Below the pieces are notes generated by a model. It was not told where the DNA came from and did no database searches. It saw only the letters and a program-made list of their open reading frames with translations. Shown here in pieces: positions 1 to 6,640 of a stretch of DNA of 7,175 bases. The stretch lies in contig JAFTIG010000005.1 of NCBI GenBank assembly GCA_017457015.1, positions 1 to 7,175 of the forward strand, given 5' to 3'. The stretch's first letter is position 1, and every line of letters starts with the position of its first letter. Position numbers and translations under genes: made by a program. This DNA comes from Clostridia bacterium. GTDB taxonomy: Bacteria > Bacillota_A > Clostridia > Christensenellales > Borkfalkiaceae.

Positions 1-207
1 GCGTATACCGATAGATGCGGTATGCAACTGTACACTGCAAACTCTTTGGGTAAAAGAAAGGGCAAGAACGGTTTTTATAAAGACAGAAGCGGTTTTTGTT
101 TGGAGTTTCAACATTTCCCTAACGCAATAAATTGTAAAGAATATACTGCGCCATTACTTAAAAAGGGAGAAACTTATTCGGCTACGACGGAAATAGTTTT
201 CAGATAA
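1..207 (+). CDS. galM: Aldose 1-epimerase (galactose mutarotase), 3' end only
   Basis: The frame is open from the first base, so the gene starts outside the window; the internal ATG at 22 is not a credible start. The 68 visible residues match the C-terminal end of the galactose mutarotase family. They contain GMQLYTAN (family pattern PG-x-Q-x-YT-x-N), then GFCLEFQHFPNAIN (pattern GFCLE-x-Q-x-P-x-A-x-N, with the Glu in the position of the family's catalytic glutamate), then a closing LKKGETYSATTEIVF strand. The enzyme interconverts alpha and beta anomers of aldoses in the cytoplasm. The usual Pro before GMQ is Cys here. The family assignment is firm; the substrate (galactose or another sugar) cannot be told from this fragment. 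Confidence 0.85.
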   Translation, partial: AYTDRCGMQLYTANSLGKRKGKNGFYKDRSGFCLEFQHFPNAINCKEYTAPLLKKGETYSATTEIVFR

Positions 208-390
208 TTTTATTATGAAAAAGGATACCTAAGCCGAGCCCCGTAATGGATTCGACAACTAAAGAAATCTTTATGGATTTGTGATATTTGTAACAGTTCG
301 TTAAGCAGTTCTTCAAAGTCTATCATTTGCGACTCGGATAAGTACAGTTTGACGGTGATACTACTAACGCTTACATGAAACAAAACGGCT
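208..390. other. Intergenic region with no supported gene; weak tmRNA-like motif
   Basis: No reading frame here has both a start codon with a ribosome site and gene-like length. One frame stays open for about 40 codons up to the TGA at 375-377 but has no usable start. Small palindromes occur, such as AAAG/CTTT near 261-270 and TAAC/GTTA near 291-303. The stretch CGTAATGGATTCGACAAC at 242-259 resembles the start of bacterial tmRNA, but the paired acceptor end, T-arm and tag codons are absent. It could be the 3' untranslated region of the epimerase transcript or a small RNA ending at the terminator at 391-425. A TATTAT at 211-216 is a possible -10 box but lacks a good -35. Confidence 0.4.
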
Positions 391-425
391 AAAAGGGCAG
401 AGAGTTTTCTGCTCTTTTTTGTTTT
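391..425 (+). terminator. Rho-independent terminator
   Basis: An 11-bp stem (AAAAGGGCAGA at 391-401 with TCTGCTCTTTT at 408-418, including one G-U pair) closes a 6-nt loop and runs into a T-rich tract reaching 425. It would end transcripts coming from the epimerase gene or from any small RNA in the preceding intergenic region, and it separates them from the spore-coat gene downstream. Confidence 0.85.
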
Positions 426-456
426 CGTTTGGGAATATAAAATATTGCGGTTTTTG

Positions 457-485
457 GTCTAAAATCGGTAAAGGGAAAATATAGT
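457..485 (+). promoter_or_regulatory. Possible sporulation-type (sigma-E-like) promoter of the SipL-like gene
   Basis: AATATAGT at 478-485 matches 6 of 8 positions of the Bacillus sigma-E -10 consensus CATAYAHT. The -35 area 14 nt upstream (GTCTAAA at 457-463) matches poorly. The position would put the transcript start near 492, about 28 nt before the start codon at 520. The expectation of sigma-E control comes from the gene's likely coat role, so this call is partly led by context and is weak. Confidence 0.22.
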
Positions 486-509
486 GTAGTAACGCAACAG
501 ATTTTTAAT

Positions 510-516
510 GGAGGGG
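510..516 (+). promoter_or_regulatory. Ribosome binding site deciding the start of the SipL-like gene
   Basis: GGAGGGG lies just upstream of the ATG at 520; GGAGG at 510-514 leaves 5 nt to that codon. The ATG at 508 overlaps this site and has no Shine-Dalgarno sequence of its own (it follows ATTTTTA), so 520 is the better start. Confidence 0.75.
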
Positions 517-519
517 TTT

Positions 520-2022
520 ATGGTTGAACCTGTATTTCAAAAAATAAACGTGACTATGCCTAAAGAGAAAAAAACCGAGCAGATAAAAGTTGATTGTAAA
601 ACGCAGGTGGCGTCTAGTGAAGTGAGTGGTATTTTATCCCTTTCGCCGTTCGTTACCGCGCAGGTTATGGACGAAGTAGACGGCAAAGTTAAGTACGGTG
701 GCAAAATAGTATTTTATATTTCATTTACGGACACGGACGGAAATATTAGAAAGTGCGAGTGTGGCAGTGAGTTTGCAGGCGATATAAGTTCCCCGTGCGA
801 AAATTGCAGGGTAAGCGTAACTGCAGTCGTGGAAAAGGCGGAAGCGGATACGACGGGCTCGTTTTTAAGCGTTGGTGCAATCGTTGGGATAGTGGCGGAT
901 ATGGTTACCGTTGAACAAGCGGATGCGCTTATCGGTGGTGAAGAACTTATAGTTAAAGAAGACGAGATTAACGTTCTTAAACCGCTTGGGGTAAGAAAGG
1001 CGAGTTATCCTATCGAGCACGAGTTTGAAGTGGATTACGCGGTAGAAGAAGTATTGTTTCATCGCGCGGACGCAGTAGTTACCGCCGCGCAATGCGGAGT
1101 GGGAACGATAATAGTTGACGGAGAAGTGCTTTTTGCGTCAGTATTGTTGCAAAAAAATCAAAAAAAAGATATAATAAAAGAAAACGTTGCCGTGCCTTTC
1201 CGTTTTGAGATAGAGTGTGAAGATGCGATGCCTGGTATGCAAGCGGTTGCGCGCGTTAAAGAAAATTCTTTTAAGACGGACGTTGCGGTTGACGACGAGT
1301 CTGCAAAGAGCACGGTTACCGTAAAGGCAAACCTTAATTTTGAAGGCGAAGCGGTTTTAACGCAAACGGTTACGGTGGCAGAAGACGCGTTCAGTACGGA
1401 AAAGGAAATAGAAACTGAGTGCGACGTTTGCAGAATAGTAAAGGCGTGCGAACTGCGCGGTTATACTCTTACGGTCGGCGGAACGGCGAGTACTGGTGAA
1501 TTACCGCTCGGTGCTACCGTACTATCCACTTGTTGCGAAAAGGTTACCGTTACAGATTTTAGCGTAAAGGAAGCGGGAGTTTGCGTTTTGGGGGTTTTGA
1601 CGGTCACGGTACTTTTAAAAGACGGTGACGGCAGAGTTTTTTCTAGAAGAGCGGAAACGGCTTTTGAAAAATTACTTGAAGCAGAGTTTAACAGTCAGAC
1701 TGTCGTATCCGTTACGGCAAAAGCCGTTAAAAGTTCGGCGCGCATAATATCGGCAGAAGATTTAGATATTTCTGCGGAAGTACGTTTTACTGTTTATCCG
1801 CAAGAGAAAATCGAAAGGAAGTTCGTTAAGTCTGTCAAAGTTTTGGGTGATAAGAAAAAGTGCGACGCGGCAATTAGCGTCTATATCCCGACCGAAGGGG
1901 AAGAGTTGTGGTCGTTATCAAAGCGGTTAGGCGTTTGCCCCGACACGCTAGTTCAGACGAATAAAGACTTGCAATTTCCGCTATCGGGCAAAGAAAGAAT
2001 AGTAGTTTACAGGCGTAAATAA
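520..2022 (+). CDS. sipL: SPOCS (DUF3794) and LysM protein, SipL-like spore coat morphogenesis protein
   Basis: This 500-residue protein (start at 520, chosen because of the ribosome site at 510) has no signal peptide or membrane segment. It is built from repeated beta-rich SPOCS/DUF3794-like modules, roughly residues 20-120, 160-300 and 310-430. The first contains the characteristic run of alternating strands around GKVKYGGKIVFYISFTD. A LysM domain occupies about 452-497 (EGEELWSLSKRLGV ... PLSGKERIVVY). The same architecture and length are known for Clostridioides difficile SipL, which binds SpoIVA and anchors the coat to the forespore outer membrane, in the role SpoVID plays in Bacillus. 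From memory, sipL also lies near ispE and spoIIR in C. difficile, which fits this window. Four cysteines (C79, C81, C93, C96) cluster in the first module. The domain call is firm; the SipL identity is inferred from architecture and neighbours. Confidence 0.75.
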   Translation: MVEPVFQKINVTMPKEKKTEQIKVDCKTQVASSEVSGILSLSPFVTAQVMDEVDGKVKYGGKIVFYISFTDTDGNIRKCECGSEFAGDISSPCENCRVSVTAVVEKAEADTTGSFLSVGAIVGIVADMVTVEQADALIGGEELIVKEDEINVLKPLGVRKASYPIEHEFEVDYAVEEVLFHRADAVVTAAQCGVGTIIVDGEVLFASVLLQKNQKKDIIKENVAVPFRFEIECEDAMPGMQAVARVKENSFKTDVAVDDESAKSTVTVKANLNFEGEAVLTQTVTVAEDAFSTEKEIETECDVCRIVKACELRGYTLTVGGTASTGELPLGATVLSTCCEKVTVTDFSVKEAGVCVLGVLTVTVLLKDGDGRVFSRRAETAFEKLLEAEFNSQTVVSVTAKAVKSSARIISAEDLDISAEVRFTVYPQEKIERKFVKSVKVLGDKKKCDAAISVYIPTEGEELWSLSKRLGVCPDTLVQTNKDLQFPLSGKERIVVYRRK

Positions 2023-2042
2023 TAATATATAAAAGGATACTT

Positions 2043-2897
2043 ATGAAAAAGGTTAAGATAAAAGCACCTGCAAAAGTAAATTTGACGTTGGACGTTTTGG
2101 GCGTTACGGGCGGTTATCACGATATTAAATCGCTCGTTGCGTCTATTGACGTTTACGACGAGATAACTCTTCGTGCAAGAAAAGACAGCACTATAACGCT
2201 TGAGTGCACGGGGCTTAACGTCGGTTGCGAAACTTTTGACAACAACGCGTATAAAGCGGCAAAATCGTTTATTAAAAAGTTTTCCACGCACGGCGTTGAT
2301 ATTAAGATAAAAAAGAATATCCCGATAGGCGCGGGGCTTGGCGGATCGAGCGCAGACATAGCAGGCGTTCTTAATGGAATGAAGTCGCTTTATCAGGTAA
2401 AAGGCAGTTTACTTTCCATTGCCAACGATTTGGGGAGCGATTCGGGGTATATGCTTTCGGGTGGTTTTGCCGTCATTACTGGTAGGGGTGAGAAAGTTCA
2501 TCCTAAAGATATAAAAAACACCCTTTACCTATTGTTTATTACCGAAGATAAGAGCATTACTGCGCGTGCAAGTTACAAGGCGTTTGATAAGTTGGAAAAG
2601 ATTTTTAAGCCGTGCACGTCGGCGGCGGAAAAGGCGTTAAAAGACGGGGATAGAGAAAAGTTTTATTCGGTAGCAAAGAACGATCTTTACTACGGATCTA
2701 AAGAACTTTTACCCGAAATGCAAGGCAATATTTTCGTGCTTAAAAAGGCGGGCGCGCCTACCGCACTTATGACGGGTAGCGGTTCTGCCGTTTACGGGGT
2801 GTTCTTTGACAAAGCACGGCGCGACGGCGTGTATAAAAAACTTTTGCCTATTTACGGCAGTAGGCTTATTAAGGCTCAAACGATTGAGCCACGCTAA
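2043..2897 (+). CDS. ispE: 4-diphosphocytidyl-2-C-methyl-D-erythritol kinase (IspE)
   Basis: IspE is a cytoplasmic GHMP kinase that phosphorylates the 2-hydroxyl of CDP-methylerythritol with ATP in the non-mevalonate isoprenoid pathway. The 284-residue length is typical. Visible motifs are APAKVNLTLDV (K11 matches the conserved substrate-site Lys), GGYHD (usually DGYH), the ATP-binding glycine loop IPIGAGLGGSSAD at 93-105, the catalytic Asp in LGSDS (D133), NDL at 213-215, and motif 3 MTGSGSAVYGVF at 243-254. One oddity is that the segment after the catalytic Asp reads SGY, where most family members have VPF. The ribosome site AAGGA at 2033-2037 sits 5 nt before ATG. The gene follows the SipL-like gene by 20 nt and precedes the nitroreductase by 18 nt, so the three are probably co-transcribed. 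Confidence 0.93.
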   Translation: MKKVKIKAPAKVNLTLDVLGVTGGYHDIKSLVASIDVYDEITLRARKDSTITLECTGLNVGCETFDNNAYKAAKSFIKKFSTHGVDIKIKKNIPIGAGLGGSSADIAGVLNGMKSLYQVKGSLLSIANDLGSDSGYMLSGGFAVITGRGEKVHPKDIKNTLYLLFITEDKSITARASYKAFDKLEKIFKPCTSAAEKALKDGDREKFYSVAKNDLYYGSKELLPEMQGNIFVLKKAGAPTALMTGSGSAVYGVFFDKARRDGVYKKLLPIYGSRLIKAQTIEPR

Positions 2898-2901
2898 AGA
2901 G

Positions 2902-2907
2902 AAGGAG
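2902..2907 (+). promoter_or_regulatory. Ribosome binding site supporting a TTG start
   Basis: AAGGAG is followed 8 nt later by TTG at 2916. No ATG or GTG in the same frame lies near this site, and the encoded N-terminus (a short helix leading into RRTARKF) is what nitroreductases begin with, so TTG is the likely start codon. Confidence 0.75.
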
Positions 2908-2915
2908 AAAAGAAA

Positions 2916-3485
2916 TTGATTGACGAATTGATTAAAGCAAGGCGTACTGCAAGAAAGTTTTTAGATAGGTCGGTAAAGAAAAGCGATTTAGAAGAAATTA
3001 TCTCGCTTGCTAGACTTTCACCGAGCGGTGCTAATCTTCAGCCCTTAAAATACGCGATTATAACGGACGAAAAAATCAGAAAAGACATGTTTCCGTTTAT
3101 CCGTTACGCAGGGTATATTAAGGACTGGGACCCAAGTTTTGACCAAAGTCCCAAGGCGTTTATAGCCGTATTTTGCGATACTGAAATATTAAAGGCGGAC
3201 GCTTGTGAGTGTGACGCGGGTATTAGTCTTATGGCAATTTCGCTTTTGGCAGAAGAAAGGGGGTTGTCGAGTTGTATACTCGGCGCAATTTCACGCAAAG
3301 AAATAACTAAAATTTTAGATACGGAAGATAGATATTCGCTTTTATATTTAATAGGTTTAGGGCATGCGGACGGGAAAAGCGATTATTTTGACAGTGACGA
3401 CGATCAAAAGTATCGTTTTAACTATCACGGCGGTTTTTCCGTTCCCAAAAGAAAGACGGAGAGTGTGATAATAAAGTCGTTGTAA
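2916..3485 (+). CDS. Nitroreductase-family FMN oxidoreductase
   Basis: This 189-residue protein has the hallmarks of the small nitroreductase fold. The FMN phosphate-binding Arg pair and RxF pattern lie in RRTARKF (9-15). SPSGANLQPLKYAII (35-49) matches the S/APSxxNxQPW/L-x-F/Y motif, and GLSSCILGAISR (116-127) matches the conserved GLGSxxxG stretch near the flavin. Such enzymes are cytoplasmic, usually homodimeric, and use NAD(P)H to reduce nitro, quinone or other acceptors; the physiological substrate cannot be read from sequence. Two acidic runs (around 157-163) lie near the C-terminus. It starts with TTG, follows ispE by 18 nt and ends just before a strong terminator, so it is the last gene of the run. 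A link to sporulation or isoprenoid metabolism is possible but unproven. Confidence 0.85.
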   Translation: MIDELIKARRTARKFLDRSVKKSDLEEIISLARLSPSGANLQPLKYAIITDEKIRKDMFPFIRYAGYIKDWDPSFDQSPKAFIAVFCDTEILKADACECDAGISLMAISLLAEERGLSSCILGAISRKEITKILDTEDRYSLLYLIGLGHADGKSDYFDSDDDQKYRFNYHGGFSVPKRKTESVIIKSL

Positions 3486-3506
3486 TTAATTAAATAAAAG
3501 AGTGAG

Positions 3507-3549
3507 CGCACCGAGTTTTTAAGTAAACTTTCGGTGCGTTTTTATTTTT
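3507..3549 (+). terminator. Rho-independent terminator after the nitroreductase gene
   Basis: CGCACCGA (3507-3514) pairs fully with TCGGTGCG (3531-3538). An inner GTTT/AAAC helix stacks above a 2-nt bulge, with a 6-nt loop. TTTTTATTTTT follows. This separates the run 520-3485 from the spoIIR run. Confidence 0.9.
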
Positions 3550-3555
3550 GTTAAG

Positions 3556-3585
3556 GTATAAAAGTTAAATAATGTGTTAATAAAC
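3556..3585 (+). promoter_or_regulatory. Possible forespore (sigma-F/G-like) promoter of spoIIR
   Basis: GTATA at 3556-3560 matches the Bacillus sigma-F -35 consensus GYWTA. Fifteen nt downstream, GTTAATAAAC (3576-3585) keeps several but not all positions of the -10 pattern GGNNANAHTR. A transcript start near 3592 would leave a leader of about 30 nt before the spoIIR ATG. spoIIR is a classic sigma-F gene in Bacillus subtilis, so the expectation is reasonable, but the -10 match is imperfect. Confidence 0.25.
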
Positions 3586-3623
3586 GTACGGATAAAAATT
3601 TTCATGAGTAAAGGAAAACGTAT

Positions 3624-4157
3624 ATGAAAAAATTATGCATAACTTTTATTATTATCGCCATAATAGTTTTGTCGGGGGTATGTCTTTTTAATTTAGACGC
3701 GCCCACGCACACCGAATATTTGCGCATACACGTCCGCGCTAATTCTAACGCCGATATTGACCAAGCGGTTAAATATCAAGTTAAAGACGCGGTGGTCAAT
3801 TATCTTACGCCGTATATCGCTAACTGCGATACCAAAGAAAAAGCGCAAGATATGCTAACCGATAATCTTTCGGCAATAGAGTCAGTTTGTGACGGCGTGC
3901 TTAAAAAGAACGGTTTTGCTTATAAGAGCAGAGCGAGCGTAAAAAACGAGCAGTTTCCGACTAGGGTATACGATAATCTTACGCTTGACGGCGGTTTTTA
4001 CGACGCGCTTATAATAGAACTGGGCGACGGCAAAGGCGATAACTGGTGGTGCGTGGTGTATCCGCCCTTGTGCTTTACGGGCGAAGGGCAGGGCTACGTT
4101 TATAAAAGCAAGATAAAAGAAATCATCTCCGATTTTTTCAAAAAGGAGAAAGTATAA
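3624..4157 (+). CDS. spoIIR: Stage II sporulation protein R (SpoIIR)
   Basis: SpoIIR is made in the forespore, exported into the intermembrane space and triggers the membrane protease SpoIIGA to process pro-sigma-E in the mother cell. The 177-residue product has an N-terminal hydrophobic export segment (about 4-24), then the family signature LRIHVRANSNADIDQ (33-47), FPTRVY, a GGFYDALIIELGDG strand pair, and the diagnostic NWWCVVYPPLCF at 140-151 with both conserved Cys. It is somewhat shorter than the Bacillus protein but looks complete. The ribosome site AAAGGA lies 8 nt before ATG. The stop codon is 1 nt from the sleB start, so the two are translationally close and almost certainly share a transcript. 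A terminator upstream implies its own promoter between 3550 and 3623. Confidence 0.95.
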   Translation: MKKLCITFIIIAIIVLSGVCLFNLDAPTHTEYLRIHVRANSNADIDQAVKYQVKDAVVNYLTPYIANCDTKEKAQDMLTDNLSAIESVCDGVLKKNGFAYKSRASVKNEQFPTRVYDNLTLDGGFYDALIIELGDGKGDNWWCVVYPPLCFTGEGQGYVYKSKIKEIISDFFKKEKV

Positions 4158-4158
4158 G

Positions 4159-4860
4159 ATGAAGAAACTAATAAAGATGGTCGCGGTAGTTTTGATGGTT
4201 TTAACCGTCGGGGTTGCCGCAGGCGCTGCTACGGTGAGTATGCAAGTAAACAGTGCTTACGCTGCCGTTATCAAGCAGGGCAATACGGGGTCAACGGTCA
4301 GGACCATACAGAGAAAACTTAAAAACTGGGGATATTATACGGGCTCGGTAGACGGTATTTTCGGATCTAAAACCAAAGAAGCCGTAAAATATTTCCAAAG
4401 AAAGAACGGTCTTAAAGTGGACGGTATCGTCGGCAATAAAACGCTTGCCGCTCTCGGTATGAGTACGGGAGGCAGTTCGTCGGGCGGTTCGTCTTCAAGC
4501 AGTTATAGCGACGCGGACGTTCAACTTTTGGCACGCCTTATTTACGGCGAAGCAAGGGGGGAAAGTTACGTCGGACAAGTTGCGGTAGGTGCGGTAGTTA
4601 TGAATAGAATTAAGAGTTCGTCTTTTCCCAACACTATGTCGGGCGTAATATATCAAAGTTATGCGTTTACGGCAGTTGACGACGGGCAGATAAACTTAAC
4701 GCCTAACGCAACGGCAAGAAAAGCCGCACTTGACGCAATAAACGGTTGGGATCCGACTTACGGCGCGCTTTACTATTACAATCCGGCTACGGCTACTAGT
4801 CAATGGATTTTTTCCAGAAAGACTACGGTGACTATCGGCAGACACGTTTTTGCCATTTAA
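4159..4860 (+). CDS. sleB: Spore cortex-lytic enzyme SleB
   Basis: The 233-residue product has a signal peptide (basic MKKLIK, hydrophobic core about 8-24, likely cleavage after AYA near residue 35). A peptidoglycan-binding type 1 domain follows (about 40-100: GSTVRTIQRKLKNWGYY, VDGIFGSKT, VDGIVGNKT). Next come a Ser/Gly-rich linker (102-115) and a SleB/CwlJ hydrolase_2 catalytic domain (118-233) with IYGEARGE, where E131 matches the proposed catalytic glutamate. SleB is a lytic transglycosylase that recognises muramic-delta-lactam in the cortex and depolymerises it during germination. The ribosome site GGAG at 4145-4148 lies inside the end of spoIIR. The gene is followed by ypeB after 14 nt, the same order as the Bacillus sleB-ypeB operon; YpeB is required for SleB stability and localisation. 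Confidence 0.95.
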   Translation: MKKLIKMVAVVLMVLTVGVAAGAATVSMQVNSAYAAVIKQGNTGSTVRTIQRKLKNWGYYTGSVDGIFGSKTKEAVKYFQRKNGLKVDGIVGNKTLAALGMSTGGSSSGGSSSSSYSDADVQLLARLIYGEARGESYVGQVAVGAVVMNRIKSSSFPNTMSGVIYQSYAFTAVDDGQINLTPNATARKAALDAINGWDPTYGALYYYNPATATSQWIFSRKTTVTIGRHVFAI

Positions 4861-4863
4861 GAT

Positions 4864-4869
4864 AAGGAG
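4864..4869 (+). promoter_or_regulatory. Ribosome binding site fixing the ypeB start upstream of the long extension
   Basis: A perfect AAGGAG sits 5 nt before the ATG at 4875 and directly follows the sleB stop. It supports translation from 4875, and so the unusual basic N-terminal extension of YpeB, rather than a start near the membrane segment. Confidence 0.8.
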
Positions 4870-4874
4870 AGATT

Positions 4875-6638
4875 ATGGAAAATAATGAAAATATGAACAA
4901 CGCTTTGGAAAAAGCAGAAAATATAGCAAGTGAAAACTCGGTTAGTAATACGGTGGTTGATAAAAAGGCGGAAAGAGAACGCATTGCCGCCGAGCGCAGA
5001 GTAAACCTTGCAAGGATTAAGGCGCATAAGCGCGCGGAAAAACAAAAGGCACAGGCAGCGGCACTTAGAGAGCGCAATCGCAAAAAAGCCGAGATAAAAG
5101 AACAAAAGCAAAGACTGCGCGCAGAAAGACAAACGCGCCGCGATATGCTTAAAAAAGAAAGCAAAGAAGAGCGTGCAAGACGGCTGCAGTTAGAACGTTC
5201 TGCTCGTCGTGACGAACGCGCTCAAGTAAGGCGAGAAAAAGAGCAAATACGCCGCAGAAAAGCCGATGAAAGAAGATTGAAAAGGCAAGAGAAATCCGCC
5301 CGTAGAAGCCAAAATAAGGGCGTCGGCGGATGGATCGCGGCGGTGGTGTCACTCGGACTTGCAACGCTCGTACTTGCGTCCGTTTTGACGTTTACCTTCC
5401 TTATGCCGAGCACTAACGATAACATGTTGGAGTCCACCTATCAAAAGTCTTTTTACGACACGGTGGAACAGGTTGATAATATAGATTTAAACCTTTCAAA
5501 AGTGCTTGCGAGCAAAGATAGCGGCGCTATGCAAAAGTATTTGGTAGATACGGCGATCAACAGCGAACTTGCAGAAAACGATATTCAGCAGTTACCGCTT
5601 CACGACGAGAGTAAGTATTACACCACTAAACTAATAAATCAAATAGGTGATTATTCTAAATATTTAAACAACAAACTCATAAACGGCGAGAGTCTTACCG
5701 AGTCCGACTATCAAGGTTTAACCCAACTCTATAAGGCAAACCTTGCGCTTAAACAGTCGTTAAAGACTATGATTGACGGCATGAGCCAAGACTACTCTTT
5801 CTCGTCAATGATAGACGGGGGTAACGGAGATATGATTATATCGGGTTTTAACGAACTGCAAAATCTTTCGGTAAACTATCCAGAACTCATATACGACGGG
5901 CCCTTCTCTGACGGTCAGCAAGATAGAGAAATAAAGGGCTTGAAAGGCAGTCAAATCGACGCTGAACAGGCAAAGCAAAGTTTTGAAAAGATTTTTGCCG
6001 ATTACGCTATTACAAACGTAACGGGTGCAGGTGAAGCAAGCGGAGATATCGAGTGCTTTAACGTACAAGGCACGGTAAAAGGAGACACGCTTTACGCGCA
6101 AATATCAAAGTCGGGCGGTAAACTTATAATGTTTGCTTACGCAGGCAGTTGTGAACAAACGCTCATAGACGAAGAGAGCGCTATAGAAAAGGCGCAAGAA
6201 TTTATGGCAAACGTCGGCGTTACCGATATGAAAGCCGTTTGGATAAACCTTACGGGCAACGTTTATACTATAAACTTTGCTTATGAACAGGACGACGTTA
6301 TCGTATATTCCGATTTGGTTAAGGTAAGAGTTTGTGCGGAAACGGGTATGGTTATCGGGCTTGAAGCCAAGAGTTATTACACAAACCATACCGATAGAGT
6401 AATTGATAAGGCTACCCTTTCTGAAAAACAGGCGCGCCAAAAAGTTTCCGACAATATTGAAATAGACGAAGTTCGCCTTGCCGTAGTTCCTATCGGTTTA
6501 AAGAGTGAAAAACTTTGTTATGAATTTTTCGGCGAATACGACGGCTCTACCTATTACGTTTATATTGATGCCAACACCGGCAAGCAATTAGAAATGTTTA
6601 AAGTGGTAGAGGGGACTGAAGGGACGCTTCTCATGTAA
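4875..6638 (+). CDS. ypeB: Germination protein YpeB with a long basic N-terminal extension
   Basis: YpeB is an inner-membrane-anchored partner of SleB in the dormant spore. The 587-residue product is well over 100 residues longer than Bacillus YpeB (about 450). Residues 1-29 are polar. Residues 30-148 form a charged, probably continuous helix with 49 Lys/Arg and 20 Asp/Glu, no Pro, Gly or aromatic residue. Residues 153-177 form one membrane segment. The ectodomain starts with the YpeB-type helical region (NMLESTYQKSFYDTVEQVDN, about 183-202). About three repeated PepSY-like units follow from residue 360 to the C-terminus, the last ending in YYVYIDANTGKQLEMF. The gene overlaps no neighbour, starts 14 nt after sleB, and is the last gene before a structured non-coding region. 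YpeB identity rests on the ectodomain and the sleB neighbour. The role of the extension, which would lie in the forespore cytoplasm or spore core, is unknown. Confidence 0.9.
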   Translation: MENNENMNNALEKAENIASENSVSNTVVDKKAERERIAAERRVNLARIKAHKRAEKQKAQAAALRERNRKKAEIKEQKQRLRAERQTRRDMLKKESKEERARRLQLERSARRDERAQVRREKEQIRRRKADERRLKRQEKSARRSQNKGVGGWIAAVVSLGLATLVLASVLTFTFLMPSTNDNMLESTYQKSFYDTVEQVDNIDLNLSKVLASKDSGAMQKYLVDTAINSELAENDIQQLPLHDESKYYTTKLINQIGDYSKYLNNKLINGESLTESDYQGLTQLYKANLALKQSLKTMIDGMSQDYSFSSMIDGGNGDMIISGFNELQNLSVNYPELIYDGPFSDGQQDREIKGLKGSQIDAEQAKQSFEKIFADYAITNVTGAGEASGDIECFNVQGTVKGDTLYAQISKSGGKLIMFAYAGSCEQTLIDEESAIEKAQEFMANVGVTDMKAVWINLTGNVYTINFAYEQDDVIVYSDLVKVRVCAETGMVIGLEAKSYYTNHTDRVIDKATLSEKQARQKVSDNIEIDEVRLAVVPIGLKSEKLCYEFFGEYDGSTYYVYIDANTGKQLEMFKVVEGTEGTLLM

Positions 6639-6640
6639 TT

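Noticed and set aside
22..24. ATG at 22 as a true start of a 61-residue protein
   Set aside because: The frame is open to the window edge, and the residues before it continue the mutarotase family pattern, so this is an internal Met.
237..425. Complete tmRNA gene
   Set aside because: Too short, with no 3' acceptor half, no T-arm, no CCA and no tag ending in Ala-Ala-stop; only the 5' motif is similar.
508..519. ATG at 508 as the start of the SipL-like protein
   Set aside because: The codon overlaps the ribosome binding site that serves the ATG at 520 and has no Shine-Dalgarno sequence upstream.
865..2359. Reverse-strand open frames opposite the SipL-like and ispE genes
   Set aside because: Low-complexity translations with no recognisable domain, lying antisense to well-supported genes.
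4832..5437. Several reverse-strand open frames opposite the YpeB extension
   Set aside because: They mirror the Arg/Lys-rich coding strand, have no ribosome sites and lie within sleB-ypeB; they are shadows of biased codon content.
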